DNA of 48,476 bases, taken from positions 1-48,476 of the forward strand of contig JAIRUW010000025.1 of assembly GCA_031254195.1 (NCBI GenBank). The letters are read 5' to 3'. Below the pieces are notes generated by a model. It was not told where the DNA came from. It saw only the letters and a program-made list of their open reading frames with translations, and made no database searches. Below are positions 40,820 through 48,324 of the stretch, piece by piece. This DNA comes from Oscillospiraceae bacterium. GTDB taxonomy: Bacteria > Bacillota > Clostridia > Oscillospirales > UBA929. How positions within the stretch are numbered: the first letter of the stretch is position 1; every line of letters begins with the position of its first letter. Made by a program: the position numbers and the translations under genes.

Positions 40820-42042
40820 AACAGTTTCCCCGTTTCAAGCAGAACCTTTTCGCGTTCCGGCGTCCAAAGCCCTTCTATCTCCGTCAGGGGCATGGAGATA
40901 TGCGTGTAGATCAGTTTTTTCCCGCCGGGGAGGCCGGGCAGGTTCAGCGTCGCGTCTATGACCGCGTCCAGTCCGCCGACATGGGTCACCATGGCGCTCG
41001 GATCGATTGTCCCCGCCGCCATCATGTCCAGCGACTCCCTCATATCATCGGTGTTGCCGCCGGAGTTGCAGGCGGTATGGTGATTGCTGTAGTGCATGTT
41101 GTAGAAGTTGAGTTTGGCTGAAAAACTGGGGTCTGTCGGCCCGGCGAAGAAGTTTAGGCAGCCGTCATGACCGAGGATCGCGCTGCCCTGTTCCACCAGC
41201 GGCGCTACCGGCGCGTAGACGAACACATCGTCATAGCCCGTGCCGCCGGACAGCTCCGTCAGCGCCGCCGTGTCCGGCGCGCTGCAATAGATCAGCTCCA
41301 CGCCGCACTCTTTGGCGTGTTCAGGCGGGAACAGGTTTTTGGCGCGCACCAAACGATCTTCATCTATGTCGGTCACAACCAACAGAGACGGGCGGCGGGT
41401 GCAGTGCAGCGCGTAGTCTATCGCGCCTAAACCCATCGGCCCCGCCCCGGCCAGCAGCGCCATCTTGCCGCCCGATTTGATGCCCATTTCATGGACATAA
41501 TTGCCCGCCTTGGCGTGGTACATACAGTGGAACCCGCCGACGATGCAGCTCATCGGCTCGGCGAGCGAGCCGTGGTAAAACGCGTTCCCGTTGTAAGGGA
41601 GCAGGCAGCCGCGCTCCATAAAGACGCTGGGGATGATGATATAGGTCGCCGCCCCGCCGATATAGGGGAAGCTGTAGCCCGGCGCGGCGTAGATGTCCGC
41701 GGGGTCGTTGACGGCGGGCTGGATGGCGAATTTGTCGCCCGGATGAAAAAAGTGTCTTCTATCGGGCGCGGAGCGCGATTCGCAGCAGCCCGTGGCTGCC
41801 CATTTAGAGCCGATCTCAACCAGCTCACCGCAGAACTCATGCCCGACGATGACCGGATTATCCGCGACGTCATCTGGCACGCGCTTATGCGCCGCGCCCT
41901 GCTTGGCCGCCTTGTAGGTTGACATACAGATGCTGTCGCTGACGACTTTGGCCAATATCTCGTCGTCCCGGATGGGCGGCAGGGCAAAGGTTTCGAGCCG
42001 CAGGTCGTCCTTGCCGTATAGCCGCACAGCTGTGGTGGTCAT
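40816..42042 (-). CDS. Zinc-type MDR dehydrogenase, L-sorbose-1-phosphate reductase-like
   Basis: 408 residues of the medium-chain dehydrogenase fold: catalytic Zn region SDSICMSTYKAAKQG, VIVGHEFCGELVEIG (GHE), PGDKFAIQPA, an AEPMSCIVGGFH helix and the NAD site LLAGAGPMGLGAIDYAL with VVTDIDEDRL. The long form with NFFAGPTDPSFSAKLNFYNMHYSNHHTACNSGGNTDDMRE matches sorbose-1-phosphate reductases, which make sorbitol-6-phosphate for the SDR encoded next. Between residues about 80 and 96 the chain has an extra TGCCESRSAPDRRHF segment not expected in the family, encoded by palindromic DNA at 41761-41799. No PTS genes are in view. Confidence 0.8.
   Translation of the reverse strand: MTTTAVRLYGKDDLRLETFALPPIRDDEILAKVVSDSICMSTYKAAKQGAAHKRVPDDVADNPVIVGHEFCGELVEIGSKWAATGCCESRSAPDRRHFFHPGDKFAIQPAVNDPADIYAAPGYSFPYIGGAATYIIIPSVFMERGCLLPYNGNAFYHGSLAEPMSCIVGGFHCMYHAKAGNYVHEMGIKSGGKMALLAGAGPMGLGAIDYALHCTRRPSLLVVTDIDEDRLVRAKNLFPPEHAKECGVELIYCSAPDTAALTELSGGTGYDDVFVYAPVAPLVEQGSAILGHDGCLNFFAGPTDPSFSAKLNFYNMHYSNHHTACNSGGNTDDMRESLDMMAAGTIDPSAMVTHVGGLDAVIDATLNLPGLPGGKKLIYTHISMPLTEIEGLWTPEREKVLLETGKLL
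41761..41799. repeat. Possible palindromic insertion in the sugar dehydrogenase gene
   Basis: Two adjacent inverted repeats: ATCGGGCGC/GCGCGAT (41761-41779, imperfect) and GCAGCC/GGCTGC (41785-41799). They encode the unexpected TGCCESRSAPDRR segment. It is shorter and less like the GTAGGGGCG copies than the others. Confidence 0.45.
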
Positions 42043-42079
42043 AGGCGGGCGCCTCCTTTATGGTCTATTGGGCAGGGTG

Positions 42080-43129
42080 TTAAGGGAGTACGAATTCCTC
42101 CGTCGTCGGATAGCCCTGCCATTCATTCCCGTCCGAGCGAAAATACATCATAACCAAGGAGCCGTCTTTTCTCGTATATTCTATCGCAAAAACCTGTCCC
42201 TGTTCAATAACTAAAGGATAATTGTGATAAGGAAGCACGTTGCCTGTTTTCGCGTTGTCCTTGAAATCGTCATATGCGTTTTCCAGGCGCCAAAACGCCC
42301 GCTCTATGAAATCTATGCTAAATGATGTAACGTCTTGTTCTCCGAAATATAACGCTTCATACTCTTTTCCGCCCACGGTCATTCTCTTCGTTTCGAGGGT
42401 TACTGCCAGCCATGTCAGATCCTCCGTATGGACGGCGCCGCCGTAACGCTCCCTTAATTGGTCGGCCATGCCCGGGATCGATTGGATCGTCTGGCCAAAT
42501 GTGGTGTGAAACGCGCCATAGATTCCCATTACGTCTTTGTCAATCAATGAATCAAACGCGCGGATAAAGTTATCGGTCATCATGTTTTCACGATACGCAT
42601 AATCATTGTCGCTGTAATATCGTTTGCCCTGTTCGATCGCTTCCTGCGTCAACCGGTATGCTTCGGTGTCTTGTAAACCATTCTGTTCAAGATAGATAAG
42701 GAAACGCTGTCCCGTCGTTTGATGCTGGTGCCCGACGTCGGTGCCGTGAAAAACCGTCTCGGGATACTGCTCCTTAATTGTTGTGTAAAATACTTTCATA
42801 TACGGGACATGCGCCGCGGTACCGGCTATGTCGTCATATATGTCGTTTAGTATATCGTTACTGTCAGACTTCATCCATACGTTTAGGAACTCCGCGGTAT
42901 AGTACGGCAGCTCGACAAACAAATGGCGCAACCCTCCGTCGGTATAGTATCCATGCCAACTTTCCAGCTGCTTGGCCATAATCGCTTCCACACCATGGGT
43001 TTCTCCGTATAAATATATCTGCCCGGTTGACGGCCCAGGCGAAACCTGAGCGGCCCCGCTGTCACTGCCGCAAGCCGTGAGCAGCGCAAGGCTGATAAGA
43101 AGCACAAACGCCGCCATGGCTTCTTTCAT
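42080..43129 (-). CDS. ChaN/EreA-like lipoprotein (Tiki superfamily)
   Basis: 349 residues. Signal peptide with lipobox ISLALLTAC (lipidated Cys about 20). The core begins IYLYGETHGVEAIMAKQLESW, a GE-x-H motif followed by LRHLFVELPYYTAEFLNVWM, and later ENMMTDNFIRAFDSLIDKDVMGIYGAFHTTFG. This pattern (GE.H ... E.. ... N... ... G..H) is that of the erythromycin-esterase/ChaN/TraB clan, whose members include haem-binding lipoproteins and putative metalloproteases. The C-terminal about 110 residues form an additional beta region (VLPYHNYPLVIEQGQVFAIEY). The gene lies between E1 and the sugar dehydrogenase; its role there is unclear. Confidence 0.72.
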   Translation of the reverse strand: MKEAMAAFVLLISLALLTACGSDSGAAQVSPGPSTGQIYLYGETHGVEAIMAKQLESWHGYYTDGGLRHLFVELPYYTAEFLNVWMKSDSNDILNDIYDDIAGTAAHVPYMKVFYTTIKEQYPETVFHGTDVGHQHQTTGQRFLIYLEQNGLQDTEAYRLTQEAIEQGKRYYSDNDYAYRENMMTDNFIRAFDSLIDKDVMGIYGAFHTTFGQTIQSIPGMADQLRERYGGAVHTEDLTWLAVTLETKRMTVGGKEYEALYFGEQDVTSFSIDFIERAFWRLENAYDDFKDNAKTGNVLPYHNYPLVIEQGQVFAIEYTRKDGSLVMMYFRSDGNEWQGYPTTEEFVLP

Positions 43130-43145
43130 TACCGTCCCCGTCTCC

Positions 43146-43180
43146 TAACTGTTAATTGTTAACTGTTCACTGTTAACTGT
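43146..43180. repeat. Heptanucleotide array after the E1 gene
   Basis: Five units of period 7 (TAACTGT/TAATTGT/TCACTGT). It starts at the E1 stop codon. Its flank CAGTTAGGAGACGGGGA is shared with the array at 40028-40061, and AGGAG is the only ribosome-site candidate for the lipoprotein gene (ATG 43129). Confidence 0.85.
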
Positions 43181-45678
43181 CATACCCCCAGCTTCTCCCT
43201 GCGTATCTTCTCTACGCTAGTATAGTTCATCTTAACCGTATGTCCCGGGAGGGGCAGGATCTTTTCGTGTATCGCGTCCAGAATCCAGCCAGCCTGCGGA
43301 TAATACCATTCCTCCAGCTCAGGGCAAGGGCAGATGACGTTGGGCGCGGCTACCACTATGGGCGGCGCGTCCAAATGATCGAAGCACAGCTCGGTGATAT
43401 TCCGCGCCATGTCGTTAATGTGCGCCCCGCGCTCGCAGGCGTCGGAAACGAGAACGACCCGCCCCGTCTTGCGCACCGATTCAATGACCGGCTGATAGTT
43501 GAACGGCACAAGGCTCCGCGCGTCGATGACCTCGGCGGACAGACCATGCCGTTCTTTGAGCGTCTCCGCCGCCTCAATGGCGGGGTAGAGAGACGCGCCG
43601 ACCGTCAGGATGGTGATGTCGCTTCCTGTGATTTTGATGTCCGGCTCGCCAAGCGGTACCTCATAAGTCCCCTCCGGCACGCCGCCTTTATGAAACAGCT
43701 CGCCTGTGTCATACAGCTTCTGCGCCTCGAAGAAGACCACCGGGTCGCTCCCGTTGAGAGCGGCAGCCATCAAGCCTTTGGCGTCGTAAGGTGTGGCGGG
43801 ATACACCACCTTCAGCCCGGGGATGTGCGTTACAAGGCTGGTCCAGTCCTGCGCGTGCTGGGCGCCGTACTTCGAGCCTACTGAGACGCGCAGGACGACA
43901 GGCATGGTCAGCGCTCCGGCGCTCATGGCCTGCCATTTGGAGAGCTGGTTAAACACCTCGTCGCCCGCTCTGCCGAGGAAATCGCAATACATCAATTCCG
44001 GCACGGCGCGGCCGCCGCATAAACCATACCCCACAGCGGCGGCGACAATCGTCCCTTCGCTGATGGGCGTGTTGAAAAAGCGGTGGTAGGGCAGCGATTC
44101 GGTCAGGCCGCCGTAAACGCCGAACGCGCCGCCCCAGTCGCGGACATCCTCGCCGAACGCAATCAGCGACGGGTCTTCGCAGAATTTGTCCAGTATAGCT
44201 TCAAACAGCGCGTCGCGGATGTTGTATTGCTTGAGCTTGGAGACGGGCTTTCCGCTTTCGTCGTATGCGAAACGGGATTTGGACTTGATCTTTTGCAGGC
44301 GGGGGTTGTCTTCTTTGGGTGGCAGGGGTGCGCATTGCGCGTCCACGGGCGGCAGGTTGCCGCCCGTACATGGCGTGTCTGTCGTAGGGGCGGCAACCTG
44401 CCGCCCGTTGTTCCGGTTGCTAAACATATACTTTCTAATCCCGTCCGGCTCTTTGACTAAGTCCATTCTCGGCGCGCCGATGGCCAGCTTCATGATCTTG
44501 GTGATCCTCTCGCGGATCTCTTGCTCTATCGTCTCGCATTCGGCAGACATTCCAAGCCCTTCTTTGAACGCCTTGATTGCGTCTGCGGCCTGCCATGCTT
44601 CGATCTCCTCTTTCTCGCGGTAAGTGGACGCGTCGGTCGCGGAGTGCCCGGCGTAGCGGTAAGTCACCGTGTCCAGCAGGACTGGCCCCTTGCGGTTTGC
44701 GATGATTTCGCGCTTGCGCTGAAACGCGTCGATCATGGCGAAGACGTTATATCCGTCCACACGCTCGGCATGGAGCTGGGTAGGGGAGACGCCCGCGCCC
44801 ACACGGGCGAGGACGTCATAGGCCATCGTCTCCCCGGAGGTCTGCCCGCCCATGCCGTAGTGATTGTTGAAGAAGTTGAAGAGGATGGGCAGCCCGCCCC
44901 GGCGCTCTTCCTCCCAGAGCTTGGTAAACTGATCCTGCGCGGCGAAGTTCAGCGCCTCCCATACCGGGCCGCAGCCTAAGCTGCCGTCGCCTATATTGCA
45001 GACGACCATCCCCGGCTTGCCGTTCACACGCTTAAAGAGAGCCGCGCCCGCGGAAATGCCCGCCGAGCCGCCGACGATGGCGTTGTTGGGGTAGATGCCG
45101 AAGGGGGTGAAGAAAACGTGCATCGAGTTGCCCAGGCCCCGTGTAAACCCGTGCTCCCGCCCAAACAGTTCGGCTATGAAGCCGTATAGCAGGAAGTCGG
45201 ACGCGAGGTCTTTCACCGAACCGGATTTGTTCAGGCTTTCCACGGGACGCAAGACCGCGCCGTCCTGAAACTCGTTCAGTATACCGTACAGCGCCGTATC
45301 GTCCAGCTGCTTGATGGCGGCGTACCCTTTGGCCAGCACCTCGCCGTGGCTGCGGTGGGAGCCGAAGATCATATCGTCCATGTCCAGCGTATACGCCATC
45401 CCGACGGCGGCGGCTTCCTGCCCGGTATACAGGTGCGCCGGGCCGGTGTAGGTATATTCCACGCCGTTGTACTGCTTGGTGGTGCGGACAGAGTAGAGCA
45501 TCCCCTCAAACTCTCGGATGATTTGCATATCGTGATACATGCCCAGCAGGTCCGCTTTGGAAAACCCGTTTGCCGATTCGGCAAACGATTTTTGATACGT
45601 GTTGAGCGGTATGTCATTGAATGACAGTACCCCCTTGGCGCGCACCCGTGCCGGGTCTATAAACTGAGACTTTGGCAC
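43180..45678 (-). CDS. 2-oxoacid dehydrogenase E1, alpha and beta subunits in one chain
   Basis: 832 residues from GTG 45678 (AAGGGTG upstream). The alpha part (about 30-420) has GPAHLYTGQEAAAVGMAYTL, GSHRSHGEVLAKG, the thiamine-diphosphate motif NIGDGSLGCGPVWEALNFAA...FNFFNNHYGMGG and a YRYAGHSATDASTYREKEE loop. The beta part (about 485-832) has NIRDALFEAI, AFGEDVRDWGGAFGVYGGL, PISEGTIVAAAVGYGL and DARSLVPFNYQPVIESV. One-piece E1 chains occur in clostridia and spirochaetes for pyruvate/acetoin-type complexes. It decarboxylates a 2-oxoacid (or acetoin) and passes the acyl group to lipoyl-E2. The linker (about 425-455) is encoded by palindromic repeats. Substrate not determined. Confidence 0.88.
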   Translation of the reverse strand: MPKSQFIDPARVRAKGVLSFNDIPLNTYQKSFAESANGFSKADLLGMYHDMQIIREFEGMLYSVRTTKQYNGVEYTYTGPAHLYTGQEAAAVGMAYTLDMDDMIFGSHRSHGEVLAKGYAAIKQLDDTALYGILNEFQDGAVLRPVESLNKSGSVKDLASDFLLYGFIAELFGREHGFTRGLGNSMHVFFTPFGIYPNNAIVGGSAGISAGAALFKRVNGKPGMVVCNIGDGSLGCGPVWEALNFAAQDQFTKLWEEERRGGLPILFNFFNNHYGMGGQTSGETMAYDVLARVGAGVSPTQLHAERVDGYNVFAMIDAFQRKREIIANRKGPVLLDTVTYRYAGHSATDASTYREKEEIEAWQAADAIKAFKEGLGMSAECETIEQEIRERITKIMKLAIGAPRMDLVKEPDGIRKYMFSNRNNGRQVAAPTTDTPCTGGNLPPVDAQCAPLPPKEDNPRLQKIKSKSRFAYDESGKPVSKLKQYNIRDALFEAILDKFCEDPSLIAFGEDVRDWGGAFGVYGGLTESLPYHRFFNTPISEGTIVAAAVGYGLCGGRAVPELMYCDFLGRAGDEVFNQLSKWQAMSAGALTMPVVLRVSVGSKYGAQHAQDWTSLVTHIPGLKVVYPATPYDAKGLMAAALNGSDPVVFFEAQKLYDTGELFHKGGVPEGTYEVPLGEPDIKITGSDITILTVGASLYPAIEAAETLKERHGLSAEVIDARSLVPFNYQPVIESVRKTGRVVLVSDACERGAHINDMARNITELCFDHLDAPPIVVAAPNVICPCPELEEWYYPQAGWILDAIHEKILPLPGHTVKMNYTSVEKIRREKLGV
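44325..44410. repeat. Paired GTAGGGGCG palindromes inside the E1 linker
   Basis: Copy 1 GTAGGGGCGGCAACCTGCC then CGCCCG (44384-44409). Copy 2 is inverted: CGGGCGGCAGGTTGCCGCCC then GTAC (44346-44369). GTGCGCATTGCGCGTCC (about 44329-44345) resembles the 33670 repeat. The reading frame passes through and encodes NNGRQVAAPTTDTPCTGG and on. Confidence 0.85.
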
Positions 45679-45735
45679 TTAATCACCCTTCATTATCATG
45701 ATTCAATGTATATCCAAGATAGGCTTCTATGTGCT

Positions 45736-45750
45736 GCGGCTCTGAGCCGC
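45736..45750. other. Small hairpin at the end of the E3 gene
   Basis: GCGGCTC (45736-45742) and GAGCCGC (45744-45750) with a single-base loop, adjoining the E3 stop codon, in the 71-bp gap before E1. No T-run on the minus strand; it may mark an mRNA end or processing point. Confidence 0.4.
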
Positions 45751-47108
45751 TAGGCATGGAATACGGCCTCCTTTATGATTTCGGCAACTGTCGGGTGCGG
45801 GAATACGATCTTCTTGATCTGCTCCAAGCTCATCTCCCGATACAGGATTGCCGACAGCGTAGAGATGATCTCGCTCGCCGGGTTGCCCAGCAGATGCGCC
45901 CCGATCAGGCGCCCGTCCTGCCAGACCAGCTTGCAAAGGCCCGTCCCGCCCTCGTTCTCCGCCATAAACCGTCCTGAGTATTGCATTGGCAGTCTGGTTT
46001 CGCGCGCGTCAAAGCCTTTGGCCTTCGCGCTTTCCAGCGTTTCGCCGATACCCGCCGCCTCGGGGTTGGTATAGATGACAGAAGGGATGGCACTGTAGTT
46101 CATACGGTCAACGTAGGGGCGGCTATCAGCCGCCCGCAGGCAATCGGTCATTTGCGGGCGACTAATAATCGCCCCTACAATGTTATTGACCGCCACCTCC
46201 GCCTCCCGGTAGGCGGTATGCGCCAGCATCGACTTGCCGTTGACGTCCCCCGCCGCGAACACGCCGGGGACAGACGTCTTCATCTGCTCATCGGTGACGA
46301 CCGCGCCCCGTTCGGTATGGACGCCAATCGCGTCCAACCCAAGCCCGTCGATGACGGGTTTTCTTCCCACGCTGACCAGCGTCTTTTCCGCGCCCAGTTC
46401 CGCAACATCGGCGACGGCGGTGTTCAGGTAGAAGACAACGCCTTTTTTTTCATAGATTCTTTGCAGTTCCTCCGAAATCTCGCGGTCGAAGGGGCCGGCG
46501 ATTTTGTCCGTCATCTCATAGACGGTAACCTTGCTCCCTGCCGAGTTGAACAGGCTCGCCATCTCCAGCCCGATCACCCCGCCGCCGATGACGGCCAATG
46601 TCTCGGGCGCTTGGGTCAGGGACAGTATTTCACGGTTTGTCATGGCGTCCCCGGCGCCCTTGACGGGCGGCAGGACCGGCTCGGAACCGGTGCAGATCAG
46701 CAGGGCTTTCGCCTGATAAGCTGTCCCGCCCGCCTGCACCTCAAACCCGCCGTCTGTCCGTCCGGCAATCACGGCGGTTTCCCGGACGATTTCAACCCCC
46801 GCTTGCTTCAACGTGGCTTCTATACCCGCTGTCAGCTTCTTGACCACCTTGTCCTTGCGCCTGACGGCGGCGGCGTAGTCCAGTAAAGGGTTATCGCACG
46901 TAACGCCGTACTTCTTCCCCCCGCCGTTGCATATATCGTATACTTTAGCCGAGTACAGCAGCGCTTTGGAGGGGATGCACCCCTCGTTCAGACATACGCC
47001 GCCTACCGCTCTTTTCTCAAACAGCAGGGTTTTCAGCCCGCCGTTTGCCGCCAGTCCGGCGGCGTGATACCCGGCGGGGCCGCCGCCGAGGATGATCAGG
47101 TCAACCAT
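45750..47108 (-). CDS. lpdA: Dihydrolipoyl dehydrogenase (E3)
   Basis: 452 residues: FAD site LIILGGGPAGYHAAGLAA, redox-active disulfide GGVCLNEGCIPSKALLYSAK, NAD site LAVIGGGVIGLEMASLFNSAGSKVTVYE, second FAD motif VPGVFAAGDVNGKSMLAHTAYREAEVAVNNI, dimer interface NYSAIPSVIYTNPEAAGIGETLE and the catalytic HPT in IVFPHPTVAEIIKEAV. E3 reoxidises lipoyl groups with NAD. Between VNNIVG and DRMNYSAIP the chain has about 22 extra residues (AIISRPQMTDCLRAADSRPYV), encoded exactly by a 66-bp palindromic element. Without it the protein is about 430 residues. It follows E2 with only 1 bp between. Confidence 0.93.
   Translation of the reverse strand: MVDLIILGGGPAGYHAAGLAANGGLKTLLFEKRAVGGVCLNEGCIPSKALLYSAKVYDICNGGGKKYGVTCDNPLLDYAAAVRRKDKVVKKLTAGIEATLKQAGVEIVRETAVIAGRTDGGFEVQAGGTAYQAKALLICTGSEPVLPPVKGAGDAMTNREILSLTQAPETLAVIGGGVIGLEMASLFNSAGSKVTVYEMTDKIAGPFDREISEELQRIYEKKGVVFYLNTAVADVAELGAEKTLVSVGRKPVIDGLGLDAIGVHTERGAVVTDEQMKTSVPGVFAAGDVNGKSMLAHTAYREAEVAVNNIVGAIISRPQMTDCLRAADSRPYVDRMNYSAIPSVIYTNPEAAGIGETLESAKAKGFDARETRLPMQYSGRFMAENEGGTGLCKLVWQDGRLIGAHLLGNPASEIISTLSAILYREMSLEQIKKIVFPHPTVAEIIKEAVFHA
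46113..46178. repeat. 66-bp in-frame palindromic element inside the E3 gene
   Basis: Two inverted half-elements: GTAGGGGCGGCTATCAGCCG then CCCGCA from the left, and on the opposite strand GTAGGGGCGATTATTAGTCG then CCCGCA. Both share GTAGGGGCG-nn-TAT-nAGn-CGCCCGCA. 66 bp is 22 codons, so the frame is kept. Confidence 0.9.
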
Positions 47109-47109
47109 T

Positions 47110-48324
47110 TTAGCTCTCCTTTTCTCCTTCCCCGCCTTCAGCGGGGAAGGAGAACTGTTCTAAATACGTACACAGCGCCTGCAAAAACCGCGACGCCGGA
47201 GCGCCGTCCAGCGCGCGGTGATCGTAGGTAAGGGACAGCGTCATGGCGGGGTATGATGAACCGTCCGCTTTTACGCGATATGTGATGGTATTCACACCCA
47301 GTATCCCTGTCTGCGGCGCGTTGAGGATAGGGGTGAAGCTCTCGATCCCGAATGAGCCGAGGTTGCTCACGGTAAAGCTCCCGCCGGACAACTTATCAGA
47401 CGATATAGAACCGTTCTTGCATTGCCCCGCCAGCGTTTTCACCTGCTCCGACAGTCCGGCCAGGGTTAACCCCGACGCGCCGAAAACGACCGGCACCATC
47501 AATCCACGCTCGGTATCCACCGCAACGGCCAAGTTCACATCGGCAAAGACGCGGAGCGTATCGTCCAGAAGGTGAGCGTTCAACGCCGGGAAATCCGGCA
47601 GTGTCTTGCATACGGCATACAGCACCATGTCGCCCAGCGTTACGCCCGACATGGCGGGGTCTTCCTTGAATCGTTTACGGCAGTTTAGAATGTTAGCCGC
47701 ATCAAACGACGCCGTATGGGTAAGCTGCGCCGTGTTTTGCAAAGACGCCATCATATTCTTCGCGATAACTCTCCGTATATGAGACAACGGCTGGTCTGTG
47801 TAACGCACGCACACCTTTTCGTTCCTAACTGTTAACTGTTCACTGTTCACTGTTAACTGCCTAACGTCTCTCTCAACCACCCGCCCTTCCGGGCCGGTAG
47901 GGGTTGCCGACCGGGGATCGACGCCCATCTTCTCCGCGAGCGCTTTGGCGCGCGGGGAACATCCCTCCCCCTGTCGCCTGACGGCACCGTCCCCCTCCGG
48001 GAGGGGGACATATGCCTCCCTCTTTGAGGGAGGTGACGCGTAAGCGCCGGAGGGAGCCGGCGTTTCATTCACTGTTAACTGTTCACCTTTTGCGCCTATG
48101 GCGCAAACAGGTGAACCCACCGCAACCTCGTCTCCCTCGGCTGCGTAAAGGGCGAGGACGGTGCCTTCGGCCTCGCTTTCCACATCAAAGGATGATTTGC
48201 CCGTTTCAATAGAAAACAGCTTGTCCCTGGCCTTGACCCCGTCCCCCTGCGATACATGCCACTGCGTTAGAACCGCGCTTTCCTCCGAGATGCCGAGCTG
48301 CGGCATAAGGGTCACGTTTGCCAA
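47110..48324 (-). CDS. Dihydrolipoamide acyltransferase (E2) with repeat-derived linkers
   Basis: 404 residues from TTG 48324 (GGGAGGG six bases upstream), overlapping the rhamnulokinase-like stop. The lipoyl domain (1-78) has the lipoyl Lys in FSIETGKSSFDVES and ends VGSPVCAIGAKG. An E3-binding domain follows (SPRAKALAEKMGVDPRSATPTGPEGRVVERDV, about 123-155), then the catalytic domain (about 178-390) with DHRALDGAPASRFLQAL (His-x3-Asp-Gly). E2 moves acyl groups to CoA. The linker between lipoyl and E3-binding domains, a second linker (QLTVNSEQLTVRNE) and the C-terminus (FSFPAEGGEGEKES) are all encoded by repetitive or palindromic DNA. Confidence 0.9.
   Translation of the reverse strand: MANVTLMPQLGISEESAVLTQWHVSQGDGVKARDKLFSIETGKSSFDVESEAEGTVLALYAAEGDEVAVGSPVCAIGAKGEQLTVNETPAPSGAYASPPSKREAYVPLPEGDGAVRRQGEGCSPRAKALAEKMGVDPRSATPTGPEGRVVERDVRQLTVNSEQLTVRNEKVCVRYTDQPLSHIRRVIAKNMMASLQNTAQLTHTASFDAANILNCRKRFKEDPAMSGVTLGDMVLYAVCKTLPDFPALNAHLLDDTLRVFADVNLAVAVDTERGLMVPVVFGASGLTLAGLSEQVKTLAGQCKNGSISSDKLSGGSFTVSNLGSFGIESFTPILNAPQTGILGVNTITYRVKADGSSYPAMTLSLTYDHRALDGAPASRFLQALCTYLEQFSFPAEGGEGEKES
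47122..47154. repeat. 14-bp palindrome forming the E2 C-terminus
   Basis: TTCTCCTTCCCCGC (47122-47135) and GCGGGGAAGGAGAA (47141-47154), loop of five. It encodes the last residues (FSFPAEGGEGEK), which have no counterpart in normal E2 proteins. It also provides GGAGA near the E3 start. Confidence 0.8.
47826..47859. repeat. Heptanucleotide array in frame in the second E2 linker
   Basis: Five units of period 7 (TAACTGT/TCACTGT). Three units make 21 bp, so the array codes a 7-residue repeat: QLTVNSE QLTVRNE. Its flank CAGTTAGGA matches the other arrays. Confidence 0.88.
47962..48062. repeat. Palindrome cluster in frame in the first E2 linker
   Basis: Three hairpins: GTCCCCCTCC/GGAGGGGGAC (47989-48009), CCTCCCTC/GAGGGAGG (48015-48033) and CGCCGG/CCGGCG (48045-48062). 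It encodes TPAPSGAYASPPSKREAYVP and the following PEGDGAVRRQGEG. This has the look of clostridial interspersed palindromic repeats normally found between genes. Confidence 0.82.
48069..48086. repeat. Short heptanucleotide array at the end of the lipoyl domain
   Basis: TCACTGTTAACTGTTCAC, two and a half units, encoding EQLTVNE directly before the palindrome cluster. Confidence 0.75.
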
